The notes below the pieces were generated by a model. That model searched no databases and was not told where the DNA came from. It saw nothing but the letters and a program-made list of their open reading frames with translations. Positions 24,007-36,747 of a DNA stretch of 64,000 nt are shown piece by piece. The stretch comes from Motacilla alba alba (taxonomy: Eukaryota > Chordata > Aves > Passeriformes > Motacillidae). Numbering within the stretch: the first letter of the stretch is position 1; each line of letters opens with the position of its first letter. The position numbers were made by a program, and so were the translations under genes. The stretch spans positions 9,983,850-10,047,849 of the forward strand of contig NC_052031.1 in the NCBI RefSeq assembly GCF_015832195.1, in the 5' to 3' direction.

Positions 24007-26465
24007 TCACATTCTTTAAAGCAGGTTTGAGCTTTGTAGGCTTGCAAAAGTTGCTATAAAACAGCTCATCAATTATGTGCTTCTCTTGGCTTCATCACAA
24101 CACAATACTGTGCTTGTTTTTTCCTGGTTGGTGGGGATTTTTTTTTGTTTTGTTTTGTTTTTTTGGTCTCAGTGTTTAGTAACACTATGCATAATTTCAT
24201 GAATTACCAGTAAAATTCTTGGTTATGCTGTTCAGTTGAAATACTTCTGTTAAAACATCCTCGTTGTGGTCTCAGCTGTAACCACATCTGCATCAACTGT
24301 TGGCCATGGATTGGAATTTCCAGGAAGGACAGAAAGGGGGCAGAGATGTGGGAACAAGATGTGCTTTTGCGGAATGCTTGACTACATGCTCTGATTTATT
24401 ATTTAGCTGTGAGCTCTGTTCAGTTCAGCAGGGGAGCTCTTCTTCCTGCAGTTCCATTGAGATCTCTGTGTGTCAAGTTACCCTTGTGCAGTGACTTGGA
24501 CATTGTTCCTACTTATGTGCTGCTACTGCTTCAACAATGTATTTGCAGTGGCCTCAATGCCTAGAAAAGACTGTTCTACCTTTGTTTCTATGCTCTCTGA
24601 TACCTAGTATGTTCACACAAACATTAAGCTGCTCACATTTTCTTTACTGACAACTATTGGTCAGCTTGAAAGCTACAGAATTCCATTCTGTTGTATAGAA
24701 ATAGATTATTGACAGTAAGTAGCTGTATAATTAGAAGTTCTTTTACCATGTGAGGGTAAACTCCTGTCCTTTCAAATTGCCTCTAGTCTCAGGAAAGTTT
24801 TCTGGTACATTTTTGATGTAATTCAGTCAGGGTCAGGCAGGTGAGTGGAGAAGGTAAGAGAAGTTAATGGAAGCAAGTTTTCATTTATTTCCTGTAAGCA
24901 GAGTGTTTGCATGGAGTGATGATATATATCACCCTGTACTAGAGGGATTTCTGCATCTGTGCAAGTCTCCTATGTTATACATTAAAGTAATTTGATAGTA
25001 ATCTCTTTAACTTTGCAAGGCACCTAATGCAAGGGAAAATGACAGTAAAATCAATATACTTAGGAATGCAAAGATTAGGTAGTATTAAAATCAAAATTTT
25101 TTTTGATCTGCATTGAGAATCATTACATCAACATAAAAGTCATTTTTTTTATTTGCAGTTGTAATGGCCACAATAAAAATAGAGCACTACAGTAAAATAC
25201 ATTGGAAAACTTTTGTGATCAGGAAATGAATTCCATTGGCAAGGGCTTGGCAACTGCTTTGAAACTGTCTCTAGCTGCCTTGTCAGCCTCATGAGCAGTT
25301 TTGCCTGGAAGCATTTCACAGCAGCCCACAGCATATTAAAGGTAGGGGACTCAGATAACCTGACAGAGAGGAAGATTACAGATGCTTTTCAATTTCTCAC
25401 ATTTTTCAAAATGGATCCTGATATGCCACTTGTGTCAGTACTTGTGCTCTTGCTGAACCATTGCTATATTGTGCAGTCCGAGTGTGATATATCTATTGCC
25501 CTGCACTACGTTTTAGAGCAGCATGCAAGTATAAATCCTTGACACAGGACATACCAGTAACAGGTTCATTTTTACAGCACTGCCCTTGAGCTCAAGCTGT
25601 CCTTGAGCTCACTATGTTTTTGCTATCTCTAAAATTCTAAATACAAAATAATTAAAAAGCATGTGGCATGATTCATTTTGCTTACATTAAGAGAAGAGAA
25701 AGTTGTGTAGCTTGAGCTAGGAGTCTAAGCTAGGCTTCCTCTGTGCCTGTTTGAAAATAGGCTCTGCTGCAATGGAGTGGAGGATTCATTTTACTTTCTT
25801 TCAGTCCCTTTGGTTCTATTTCCTCTTTTGCAGCAAAGGAAAATGTATAATCCTTTTAAATTTCTTCACAGCTTGGCTCCTTTTTGCTCATCTACCTTGG
25901 GAATTTTTTTTAATGCCAGCTGTGATCTGAAACCCTTTTGCACCCCTTACAAACCCTTACTCGCTTTGAAAAGTGAAAGCTCATATGTTCAAATATAAAT
26001 ACTTTCATGTATTTGATGGATTATCCAAATTGTCAAGCATCTGCAACCCAGCATTAGTTTTTATTGGCATCTTGATAGGTAGTGGGTATCATTTACATCT
26101 GTATAACCTCCCTATGCTCAGTAGGTTTTCCAGAATTATATTTTTCCCTGTTAATTGAGAATGAAAGTTCTAAAATCCTGCCTATCAGAGGTAAATTCTG
26201 TCACTGGAAGAACCAAATTAAGCACTATCTGTTCTTCTCCCCTATTGACTAATAAAGATGGTGCCAATTGCAACCGATTTTTCATCTGTTATTGGCTAAA
26301 CTTGAATGTGCTTCTTATGTGTAGGTCTGGGTCAAGACACTTTTATGACAACATCTTTGGACTTCTTGGGAGGTTTTTTGGTATGTATTTATGTGACATT
26401 ACCCATTTGAGGCAAATTTAGAAGACTGCAAAAGGTAGCTCAGATATCTTCTTTGTGAGGTGCCA
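24007..26465 (+). other. CACNA2D1: CACNA2D1 intron 3, block between CR1 copies
   Basis: No recognisable gene. It holds a short TTTTG-type tract (24132-24165) and an 11-bp direct repeat, CCTTGAGCTCA (25584-25594 and 25601-25611), that includes a palindrome. Otherwise it is plain AT-rich sequence. Confidence 0.65.
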
Positions 26466-26572
26466 AAATCATACAATATGTCATGGAATGGTTTGGGTTG
26501 GAAGGGTCCTTAAAGATCATCTAAAGTTCAAAACCTCCTGCCACAGGCAGGGACACATTGCACTAGATCAAG
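26466..26572 (-). mobile_element. CR1 LINE 3' fragment, antisense
   Basis: TCATGGAATGGTTTGGGTTG, then GGAAGGGTCCTTAAAGATCA and CCTGCCACAGGCAGGGACAC, is the reverse complement of a CR1 3' end. It stops after about 100 bp near CACTAGATCAAG, a short 5'-truncated copy. Confidence 0.92.
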
Positions 26573-27241
26573 TAATAAAGATTTTATTTGGCAATCCCCT
26601 ATGCATTTTTTCAAGAGATTTTGATGGAAGAGAGTTCACCTGCAGTGGCTTTATAGCAGGGCCAAAAGACTTTTACCAAGATGAAACAGTCACATATGCA
26701 AGAAGTTACAGACTAGGACTTTTAAAGCACTGAAGACAATTTGGCCTCCAATGTACTCCTTTTCATTTGGAGGATGGTATCCAGACTCTTCTTACACTTG
26801 TGCATATCATCAGATGTTAATCTTCAGAATCAAAAATCTTGGAAATCTGACCCTAGCTACTTTGCAGGAAGAAGTTGTGGTCACAAAACAAGGTGAGCGT
26901 ATTCCCATTTCAAAACTAGCAGTGATTTGCTGCAATTTGCAATTGCATGTTAGTTAAGTGCATGGAGCCATTGGATGTGTTCTAATCCACTGGTGCTCCC
27001 TGTGGCATGTGCTACTATTTGAGAGGCAGGGTTACCTCCTGATGAGGATTTTGGTTTTCAGTTCCTTCTGAAGCCTGCAATCTACAAAGTGGATGGTATC
27101 TTGCACAGATGTTCTGGTTTGAAAAGGCAGCAGATGCACACAGAAACACAAACAAGGAGTGTCCAGCAGGGATTCAGCCGTTTAAACTGGAATGGATGAA
27201 AACATCCATGGGGCAAACACAGTAACAACTGCTTGGTATTG

Positions 27242-27266
27242 AACAAAACAAAACAAAACAAAAAAT
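27242..27266. repeat. (AAAAC)n microsatellite
   Basis: Four AAAAC-type units in a row, followed by an A run. Confidence 0.85.
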
Positions 27267-27946
27267 TTAAAAATGGAAATTTTTGTCTGAATCTGCCTGC
27301 TTTATAGGAACTTAGCTAATAGCAAATTAATCTCTTTACATGAACAATCTAGCTATGGCAGGGATGCAGGAAATCAGAGAAGACTGCACGTCCATACACT
27401 AATTGATGTGCACGTCAGACCCTGGGGACTTGCTCTTGAGGCCATGTTCTGGAAGCTGAAACATGTATCCATACTTATTGTTGCTGTCCTCAGATGAAGG
27501 TGGTATTTTAGTGAAAAAGAAGAAAAAAAAAACAACAAAACAGTGTGTAAAGGACAGGCTTAGTAAGTAGCAAATGAGTTGTAAATTAGTTGACATTTTG
27601 ATGTTTTTGATTTTTTGCCTTTCTTCCTCCCAGCTAGCCAGGCTGTCCCTGCTATCTGCCTGTGCTGGCCTGCAAGCTGAATGTGCTGGGCTGTGCTGTG
27701 GAAACCTGTGGATTGGTCAGATTCCCCAAATTACCCTAAGGGACATCATGCCAATCTTTGTTTGGAGGGAGAGGAGGAAGGATGGATCTCCATGTTAAAA
27801 ACCAGACCTCAGCAAGTATCTCTAGCCCTTATTTCCCCTCATTGTTCCTCTCTACGTTTTTATTTCTTTTTCTCCTCTCTTTTGGAGGGGGCTTTTGGTT
27901 GTTTTTTCCCTACTCTGCTGGCTCTGACAACACTCAAATGGATATT

Positions 27947-27979
27947 AAATCAAATCAAATCAATATCAAATATCAAATG
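27947..27979. repeat. AAATC-type simple repeat
   Basis: Repeated AAATC and ATATC units, imperfect, about 33 bases. Confidence 0.75.
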
Positions 27980-30900
27980 GACTATATTTCTGTCCTACAC
28001 CATTTGTATTTTTCAGATTGCTCAAAATAACTTTATAGAGTGGATATGGGGAAAATGAGCTAATATTGTCATTTGGATGTTTCTCTTTATTTTAGGGAAT
28101 TGAAAGGAGAAATGGCATGTTCCTTAAATGTGCACAGCAATTATATTTTTTTTTGTGTGTCTAGTATGAGCTTATAAAATGAGTTATTGTTGAAAGGAAC
28201 AATACTTTTCACTCCTCTAAATTATTCTTTGGTTTCTGAAAGCCCCTAATACCAATTGATTAAAAAAAAAAAAAAGAATGTCAAAGTTGTTATCACTGAT
28301 GCTATTCGTGTTAACTTTTGTCAATCTTATCTAAAAGTAAAAACCTTGAATGTTGTTTAATTGAAAGAAAGATCTGGGTTCTGGGAATAAAACAGACCTT
28401 TACAACAACACTAGAGACCTTCAGGTAATTTGTTTACCTTCTGTTCATGGAAGTCAAGGAGCAGCATTATCATTAAAAGGATGAAGTGCATTCAGACAAC
28501 TGAAACAAAAATTGGTAAGATGCTAATTAAATAAATTACAGGAAAGTATCATGCTGTAGTCTTTCGTTCTACAGAGCAATTCAACCTTGAATCTTTTTTT
28601 TAAGTAAAAGTCACATAAGAAGTTTTTTTTATTAGCATAGGAGTCAAGTAAACAGAGAATCCTGTGGCAGAATGGCAGAACACCTGACTCTTACACAACA
28701 GTGGTTTTATATATCAATCTCAAATTAAATGTTATTAAAATTTGTCTCAAAACAAAGAAAGGTAAGAAAATCAGCAGAAGAGAAGCCAGAAACATGGACT
28801 GAAAGCAAAGAGGAAACTACAAAAGAAGATAGACAGCAGTGGTGTTTTTGGGTAGAAAAAACAGTTAATTGGTGTGCAAGGAGAGCAAGACGAGACTTGA
28901 AATAAGAAAGATCAATCCTAAAAGATGAAAGAAAAAGAAAACACAGAGAAATTGATTATTTTGTCCATATTTTGTTCATAGTTGTCTTGATCCTCATGTC
29001 CTGTCTTTTATAACTGATAAATAAATTATTCTTTATTAACTTTGATTGCAGGCATAAAGATATTATGATTAGGTATGAATCTTCAGCTTGGAAAGAAAGC
29101 AGACTTGGGGCTGTGTACATAAACCTTAGTGAGATGGGCTTGAGATGGGTGAGAACAAAAAGTAAAGTAATAAAGCATAAAGCAATTTCTGTGGGGCATA
29201 GGGAAGGGTTGGTGGTGGTTTGCCTGCAGATTAGCGGTCAGGGGGTTTCTGAAGACTGCGCATCAGAGAATGCAGAGCAGCAAACAGTTGAAAATCTGGC
29301 ATTGACAGACTGGTGCCTGAATAAACTATGCTTGGCACACCAGAAAGACAGGGTGCCCCATGACATGCTGGTTGATTTGACTGTTGTAGTCTTCATGGGG
29401 GAAGATAGATGATGGATCAGGGAATTGCTTGGTTTCTGTTGGTGCAGAGTAGATACTGTCTGTATTGGTGTTTCTCGGTTAGAAACTGAGGAATAAACTC
29501 AGTTTTATACCCTACAGGTTAAGGATTTTTATTTAGTTCATGATAATTTGATAAGACCAAGCACTAAATCTGAGCATATTCCAAATACAGACCAAAATCT
29601 TAGTCTGTCATGCAGAATAAATGGCATAGCAATAGTTGATGGAACTGTGAATGTTATTAACATTAACAGTGAGCGAGCCTTTAGCATGTTGCTTAGTTTT
29701 TTATCCTTTTAACAACACATCTCAAACACTCAGCAAGCTCTTTCTTTCAGCTCTTTCAAACATATTTTGAAGAGGAAGGATATGTTGAAGAGGTAAGAAT
29801 TGGAAGTCTTGTTTGTCATCTGTTAGGCAGGACTTTGATAGAGTCTTCTCTACTGCAGCTTAGATGAAGGCTGTCGTACCACAGACCAAAATAGTACTTT
29901 AAATCCTTTCTTGGCTTTTCTGGATTTTGTGATTTGCTAAAAGCTAGTAACTCATTCAAACCTGAGAAAGTCACTGCTAGAAAAAGCAATAAAATAATAA
30001 ACATCATAGTTTCTTACTGATTTCTGAAGCGAGAACTGATGCTATGAGAATTCAGTTCCTAAAATAAATGTTACTGTGATGTGATATTTTATAAGAGTAG
30101 GCATATTGGTCCCTCAAGGGAGAATTTGTTTTAGGGAAACATAATTACACTATCTCATTTCTTGCATTCACTTTTTTTTTTTTTTTTAATTTTGTTCCTG
30201 AATTCAGGGAAACAAAAAGTCCTGCTCAGTTCAGACCTGGAGTTAAAAATCGGTCAGACAATTTAAAATACAGAAACACAGAAATATGTGAGCAGTATTA
30301 TGGAGACACAAACCATCAAAGGTTGTTAGTGGAAATTCCAGCAAAGAGTTTATATATATCCGGTTTCAATGTCCATTTAACGCCCACTTAGTGGGATTTG
30401 TGCTTCAGTGTTTTCCTTATGGTCAACTGAATGGTCATTCAGTGGTCATTCATTCTTGATGTGGTCCAGGATTTACAGTGCATTTGCCAATGTAGAACCT
30501 CATTTCTTAGGGAGATTAGGACTGTTTGCTTACACTTTCTTGTGAAAAAATTCTGGTTTCTGCTGTATAGTTGTCTACTTGTCAACTAGTTGTGTACAGA
30601 GAATTTGCAAGCAGCAGGGAGAGACAGCCTTTTCTAGAACATGATACATTTGGTCCAGTTTAGATGCTTACTTAGAGAGAAGATAGAGAAATTCAGGACT
30701 GCCTGACATGTAGATCCATGATGAGATGAATATCACCTTCTCTTTTTGTCTTGTCCCTTTATCCATTCTTTCCTCTACTAGTAGACTGTAAATCAGGAAG
30801 ATGGGGAGATATTGATGGGACGCTACTACAGCCCAAAAGTTTAGAAACTGACTCTAGTTTCTTCTTTTTTACTTTGTCCGCATTGAGGAGAGGTTATAAG

Positions 30901-31299
30901 AACAATACATGAGCCAGCAGGTAAGCCTAAGTGTCTTTCCATACTAAAACTCCTCATGAGAGTTTATGGGGAAAGATATGAGTATAAGGCACTGAAAGTC
31001 ATATTTTATTATTTTTAGGACTATGGGAACTTGTTTGGTACTGCTTTTTAATGCTATGGATGCTGCTTTGTCAAGGGTGAAATATGAGGTGTCAGAGTTG
31101 GGGTCTTGGTAAAGGAACACTGCCAAAATGTGAATGACTTGTTCAGACTTAGCTGTGTTGGGCATGTTCAGACTGTGCTTGTGTTGTAAACCACTATGTT
31201 GGTTTAGTCCTCATGCACAGTCTGATTAGATGCCACTGAAGAAATTCCAGATTGGTTTTATTAAAACCCTAAATATCATAGGATAAAACCCTATTTTAT

Positions 31300-31892
31300 C
31301 ATAGGAGCATAGAACCATACAATAATTTGGGTTGGAAGGTCATCCAGTCCAAGCCCTTTGCATTGGGCAGAGACATCTTCAAGTAGATCAGGTTTTTCAG
31401 AGCTCTGTCCGACTTGACCTTGAAGGTTCCAGGGTTAGGCCATCTACCACATGTCTGGACAACCTGTGCTAGTGTTTAACTGCTGTTATTGTAAGGGTTT
31501 TCTGTCTTATATCTAGTCTAAATCCTCTTTTAGTTTTAGATCATTGCCTTTTTTTCATATTGCACATGTCCTGTAATCAACATTCCCTCCATCTTTAATT
31601 ACCGTTTTTTCCATGTTTAAGAACTGAAAGATCACAGTAGTGATCACAGTTCCCAGAGTCTTCTCTTCACCAGGCTGAGCAACCACAACCCTCACAGCCT
31701 TTCCTCATAAGGAGAGGTGTTTCAGCCCTCTGATTGTTTTCGTGGCCCTCCTCTGGACCCACGCCAACTGGTCCACATAATTCTTAGGTTGTGGGCTGCA
31801 CAGCCGGACATAGCACTCTGGGTGGAATGTGTACAGAGTGGAGTAGAGGGGAGAAATTACCTCCCTCGAATGCTGGCCACACTCCTTTTGCC
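31300..31892 (-). mobile_element. CR1 LINE fragment, antisense, about 590 bp
   Basis: It begins with ATAGAACCATACAATAATTT and GGGTTGGAAGGTCATCCAGT, the reverse complement of a CR1 3' end. Further markers are GACTTGACCTTGAAGGTTCC, AGGCTGAGCAACCACAACCC, CTCAGCC-like CTCACAGCCTTTCCTCAT, GTGGCCCTCCTCTGGACCC and ACCTCCCTCGAATGCTGGCC. It is well diverged, with small deletions. Overlapping + strand frames are shadows of this element. Confidence 0.93.
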
Positions 31893-34800
31893 TTCTTTTA
31901 TTTTACCCTAAAAAATTCCATCATAGTGTACCATGGTATGGCAGCAGGGTTCAAAACATTTTCTGTTGAAGGAAGTAACTCTTTTTCAGTAGTCTCTAAA
32001 CCAGTGTTTCTGTTCTCAAAGTGAAAGACCTGTAAACCTGATGCAGTTTATTTCCCATCATAAGACAGAGAATGTACTGTTGTGTCTTCCTGGAATTTGT
32101 ATTGCAATTTTCTTTTAATAAGGATGATCCTGATAAATATTAATCTCCTATGGACTTCACCTTTTATCCACAGTTCCCACTGCCGATTGTAAGAACAGTC
32201 CAGTGGGTCCGGAGCAATAAAGGTTCCTACATCATTATGAGAAAATAGTCTTGGACATTTAGCTGTATCTTAAAAAAGTGAGTAGAGTAGAACTGATTAA
32301 ATAAGTGAAATAAATGTACAGAGCTGGAGTGACAGAAGAGCATTAAACTTCAGTCCTGAGCCAACGTCATTAAATGCTGTGTCTTTATGTGAGTCAGCCC
32401 TGATGAAATATTCCCTTTGCTGTCTGTGACTTTTCAGTTAGTGCCATTGAGATTCCTTGTCCTTTCATCAGTTAAACAGACTAAGTGTTGCCTTTGGAAG
32501 ATAATTACAGGTTCTCAACAAAAATGGCAGAGTTAAACCCTGCTAGATGGTACTTGTCTCACTGGAGAGAGCACAAAACCACACAGAGGCCGTGGTATTC
32601 TCTGCACAAGGGCCCCTTCCTGGGATAATGATAGAGCTCTGTGTAGGAATGATGGACCTTGTTAGGAACCTGGTGTGAGATCTGTAGTTTTAGATTATGT
32701 GACTGGCTGTGTGAATCTTTCCAGGGAGCTGCAGGATTGAAAAGGAAATGCTGGACAACAGGCAGCCTGTACCAGCTCCTCATTTTAGGGGGGATCTTTG
32801 CATTCCAAAAAACTCTGATGAAAAGGGATTTGTTGGCTTGGAGATATTCTGGGAAGTATCCAAAAGTGTTACACTCTCCACGACTCTTTCAGAAAGCTGC
32901 TCTGAGAGATACAAGTCTCTTGCTGGAGGTCCTTTGTAAATTCTCATGTTTAATTAACATAGTAAGGTTTACATTGCCGCTTAATTGGTCTTGCCATTGA
33001 GAGCTGTCTGCTTGGTGGCTAGAGCCGTGTGTAGTGCTTGTGTCTGAGTGTATGACTTTGTTAAAGCCTGATTTGTTATTGTTAGCGTGATCACACTGCA
33101 GGGATATGCTTACTGAGCCAAATCTTCAGCTGATGAATATCAGGATAAATTCAGATGAAATTAGTGGAACTTTCTGGAATTGACCCATAAATTGCAGGGG
33201 ATATTAAAGTCCATGTGCAGAGGACTTACTACTTTCAAAGTTGCATGAAAGTCTTTCTGTATTTACTATTACTGCATTATTAATTGGACCTATAAAACAA
33301 ACAAAAAAAAAAAAGAAAAGCTGCAAATACTATTTTTTAAATTTATTTTCAATTTAGGAGTAAACTTCACTTTATGTTTTCAGTATTTCTTACAATTTTC
33401 TGAGTAGAAGATACAGAATAGTGTTGAAATTCTGTTGTTGCCACAAATGCAGAGACGTAGAAAAATTGTCAGGCTGTAAATGCACAGCTTTCATTCTGTA
33501 AAATTCTCTTTAGGATTGAGCATTTGTCTACAGATTATTATATATCAATAATTTACCAGCTCTGTTTGCTTTCAGAATGCATACATGAATTTAATATGAA
33601 AAGGAATGAATCAGTACAGAAGTTATGAGTACACAAATAGAGAATTTGAGAACCAATGATTAGCCTTTTTTTTCAAAGAATCTGTTACAATGAAGGAAGG
33701 ACAAGAACAAAACCTAAAAAACCAAAACCAACCAACCAAACAAAAACCCAACACCTGAGAAATGAAATCAAAGGAACCACCGCCTGGATGAGTTGGTTGC
33801 ACATTTCTGGTATGAATGCTAGCAAAGAACTTCTCAGTTCTGGAGAGGCAGACAAGATGTTCCCTTTTTGAGAGTACATGAGATGGCAACAAAATCAGAA
33901 GCAATCTTATCAGTTCGACAAGTTGTCAATTTTCACAGACTGTCTCTTCGGGCAGGGACAATTGATGGGTTTTGTGTGTGGAAGACAGATGTTCTATTTA
34001 CAGTCTATACACAAGATAATAAAAGTTCCCTGTCTTGCCAACCTGCATCGGAGCAAATCCAGAGAGATTATAATGTGTTACTGCTGGTTCTTTTGTACCA
34101 AAAGTGGGAAGACACAAGAAAGGGGAATCTAATAACAGTTGCAAAGGCCTTTGTGCTATGTATCTGTGTTTGTGCTACAGAAACCTTGGCTTCTCTTGTT
34201 TATTTTGTGATCGTACCTTGTTTGCTAATGCTTATTTTGAAGGAAGTGTGATAAAAATATTCATTATGGACAACTATATGGGAGTATGTGTCAGGAGAAG
34301 AAGAGTGGGCAGTAAGAACAATCTCTACCCTAATCTTCTCATGAATTATTTAGCAAGGTCTTTCAACTGACAAGATGTCAGGTCAACCGAAATAACAAAA
34401 GTGCATATGACAAGAGAAGGGGAGAGAACAGGCAGCATTTAGAGCCAGACAATGCTAATTGGTTTGAAATGGCAATGGAATATTTGTATTCAGTAAAGAA
34501 TCAATGCCACTGCAGATCCATACCTAATGCTACCTCAACTTGACCCTTGAATCTAATTACATTAAAATATTTTTGGTTGAATTCATACGTGATTCTCAAG
34601 CATTAGGATCTATTACTGTGGATTTACCTTTTGGTTGGAGCTGAAAAAACAGGGAAAAATGGTCCTGGCTCTCATCTGGATGCACTCTGCACCTCCCAAG
34701 TGCAGCTGTTTTTGCAATATGCACATCTCAGGTGTTCAAAACTTTGGTGTAAAGATGTGATTGTATGCAGTAATTGTTATTTGGGGCTGAAATCTTAATA

Positions 34801-36747
34801 TTAAATTAATTCTTAAATTAGCAAAAAGTTTAGGATTTCTTAATTTGGTATTAGCTTAAGCTTCTTGTCAAAAAAGATGAATAGGCACCAAAGCGGTGCT
34901 CCAAGCAATGTGGAAAAGAGCCTTTCAGAATTGAAGAAGAAAATTAATTGGGAATCACTGAACATATGACAGGTCATCTGATGTAAATTCAGACCTTTGT
35001 GTCTCTTGCCTCTTGTGTAGCGCTTCTCTAGACTCCAGACTGTCACATCAGCTCAAGGACATAGGAGGTGGATAGAAAAGATGATTGAAAAGTTGCAGAC
35101 ACAATGCTCTGCTACTGTAATTCCTATGAGGCTGAAGGTATCCAGCAAAAGGGAAAATAGAAGCCAACTCTTTTGGGTTTATTTCATCACGGCAGAAGAA
35201 TAAAAAAAAAAAGGAAAGGAGAAAAAGGTCTCCAACACCATATTATCAAAGACTTCACAATATCTAGCATATGGCACTGTGCCCCTGAAAATATTGAAGG
35301 CACTTTTGGGGACATTCTTTGGTAAATTTCTCAATAGTACTTAAATCTTGTCTGTCAAAAGCAGTTTGAGAAGCTTGTCAGCTGGCTATGTGACTAGTGA
35401 AAAAAAATAATGCAGAGCTTCTGCAAACCTTATTTTGTCTTGAAAAAAATTGTACTTAGTAAAATTACACTAAAAAAACAGTCTTTTGCCATATTGATTA
35501 AGCCAATCTTCTTTTAGGATTGAAAAAAAAAAACAAACAAAAACCATTCCATACATAGATTTCTAGAATAAATATGCACCCTAAAATCTCTGTTGCTGAG
35601 TAAAATTGGGTTGTCTCGTATGCAAAACATTCGATGGGAGAGATCAGATCCTGTGGCCTATCCTACAGGCATGAGTTTAATAGTCAAAATAAATTCCTTT
35701 TCTTTGATTAACTTACTTAGAAATTCTGACTGATCATTTAGGAGTTTAGGAAGAAGTAATTTAGCTGTCAGCAGTAGTTCTTAATTAATTCTGCATCAGT
35801 GTCTGTTTATTTATATTACAAAAAAAATAATTTTTTTTCCTCAGTATCTGCTTTGACACATTAATTATGTGTTGGCTTCTCCTGGGTTTTTTGTTTGTGT
35901 ATTTTGAGCTTTTTTGAAAGCTATTGATTCATTGATCATGACCATAGTAGCATTTAAGGTGAACAAACAAATCTTGTCTTTAAGCATCAGCTTCCATCTG
36001 TGTCTTGCCATATAATTTTTTTTTTCTTTATGCCAGGCACTCTCTTAAACCAGTTCTCTTGGTTCTCTGGAAATCACTCAGAGATTTCACTCTCCAAGTT
36101 AGCTACTTTATTTCACACAAATCCTTGCTCACTGCAGATTAGTGAAACTTGTGAATCCTGAACTCTCCTTAGGGCTCTGTAGGGAAATGTGTTACTTTAG
36201 GTAGAATGTCTTCTGCTTAATTGCTGCCAGATATAATTGGCACTTACCTTGCTCTGCTTGTCCTTATTTATTTTTTCTCTCTCCCCCTTAACCCGCCTCC
36301 TCATTATATTTCTGTTTCCCAATAAAGAAAATTCTGCCTTTCTCTTTTATGCTGCTTATCCTAGCCTGAGTCCTCACGATCAGAAGGAATCTCCAGAGGT
36401 TTCCCTCCATCTGCCTCCACAACAGTTCCAAATCTTCCGTCTGGCTTATCTTCTTATCTTTTCCCTTTTTTCCCTAGACTTCTGTTCGCCTATTCCTTCT
36501 CCTAGAGATTTCCATCCTCTGTACTCACACAGTTTGAATCAGTACTCCCATGGCACTGTTGCCCCTTCAGTCCCACTTTTTTTCTCTATGCCACTCTCAG
36601 GTGTCAGCTCAAGAGAGAGAATGCTATGTATTTCTGTGAATGCTGCTTTGAAATATAGACTTCATTGGCTCTTTTCCCCGGGGGTGAATAATTCATAGAT
36701 TAAATACTTCTGCCATATGCCAGCATATCTATGTTGCAGTGACTATC
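31893..36747 (+). other. CACNA2D1: CACNA2D1 intron 3, fourth block
   Basis: AT-rich intron. Open frames at 32659-33000 and 33868-34251, and a pyrimidine-rich frame at 36237-36698, have no recognisable domains or splice context and are probably chance. An A/C-rich tract lies at 33703-33753. No other element recognised. Confidence 0.6.
33703..33753. repeat. A/C-rich tract with CCAA units
   Basis: Repeated AACC and CCAAACAAA units with no fixed period. Confidence 0.65.

Larger units (their letters stand above)
26573..31299 (+). other. CACNA2D1: CACNA2D1 intron 3, third block
   Basis: Mostly unremarkable AT-rich intron. 27585-27930 is GC- and pyrimidine-richer and could be a decayed LTR (see findings). 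27947-27979 is an AAATC-type simple repeat. A 115-codon open frame at 29065-29412 has no recognisable homology. The pair TGGTCATTCA occurs twice at 30432-30452. Confidence 0.6.

Noticed and set aside
33868..34251. 127-codon open frame, plus strand
   Set aside because: No recognisable family, no convincing acceptor or donor, and another frame overlaps it. Probably chance.
36237..36698. Longest open frame in the window (153 codons, plus strand)
   Set aside because: It is Leu/Ser/Pro/Phe-rich because the DNA is pyrimidine-rich, which removes most stop codons. No domain, homology or splice context.
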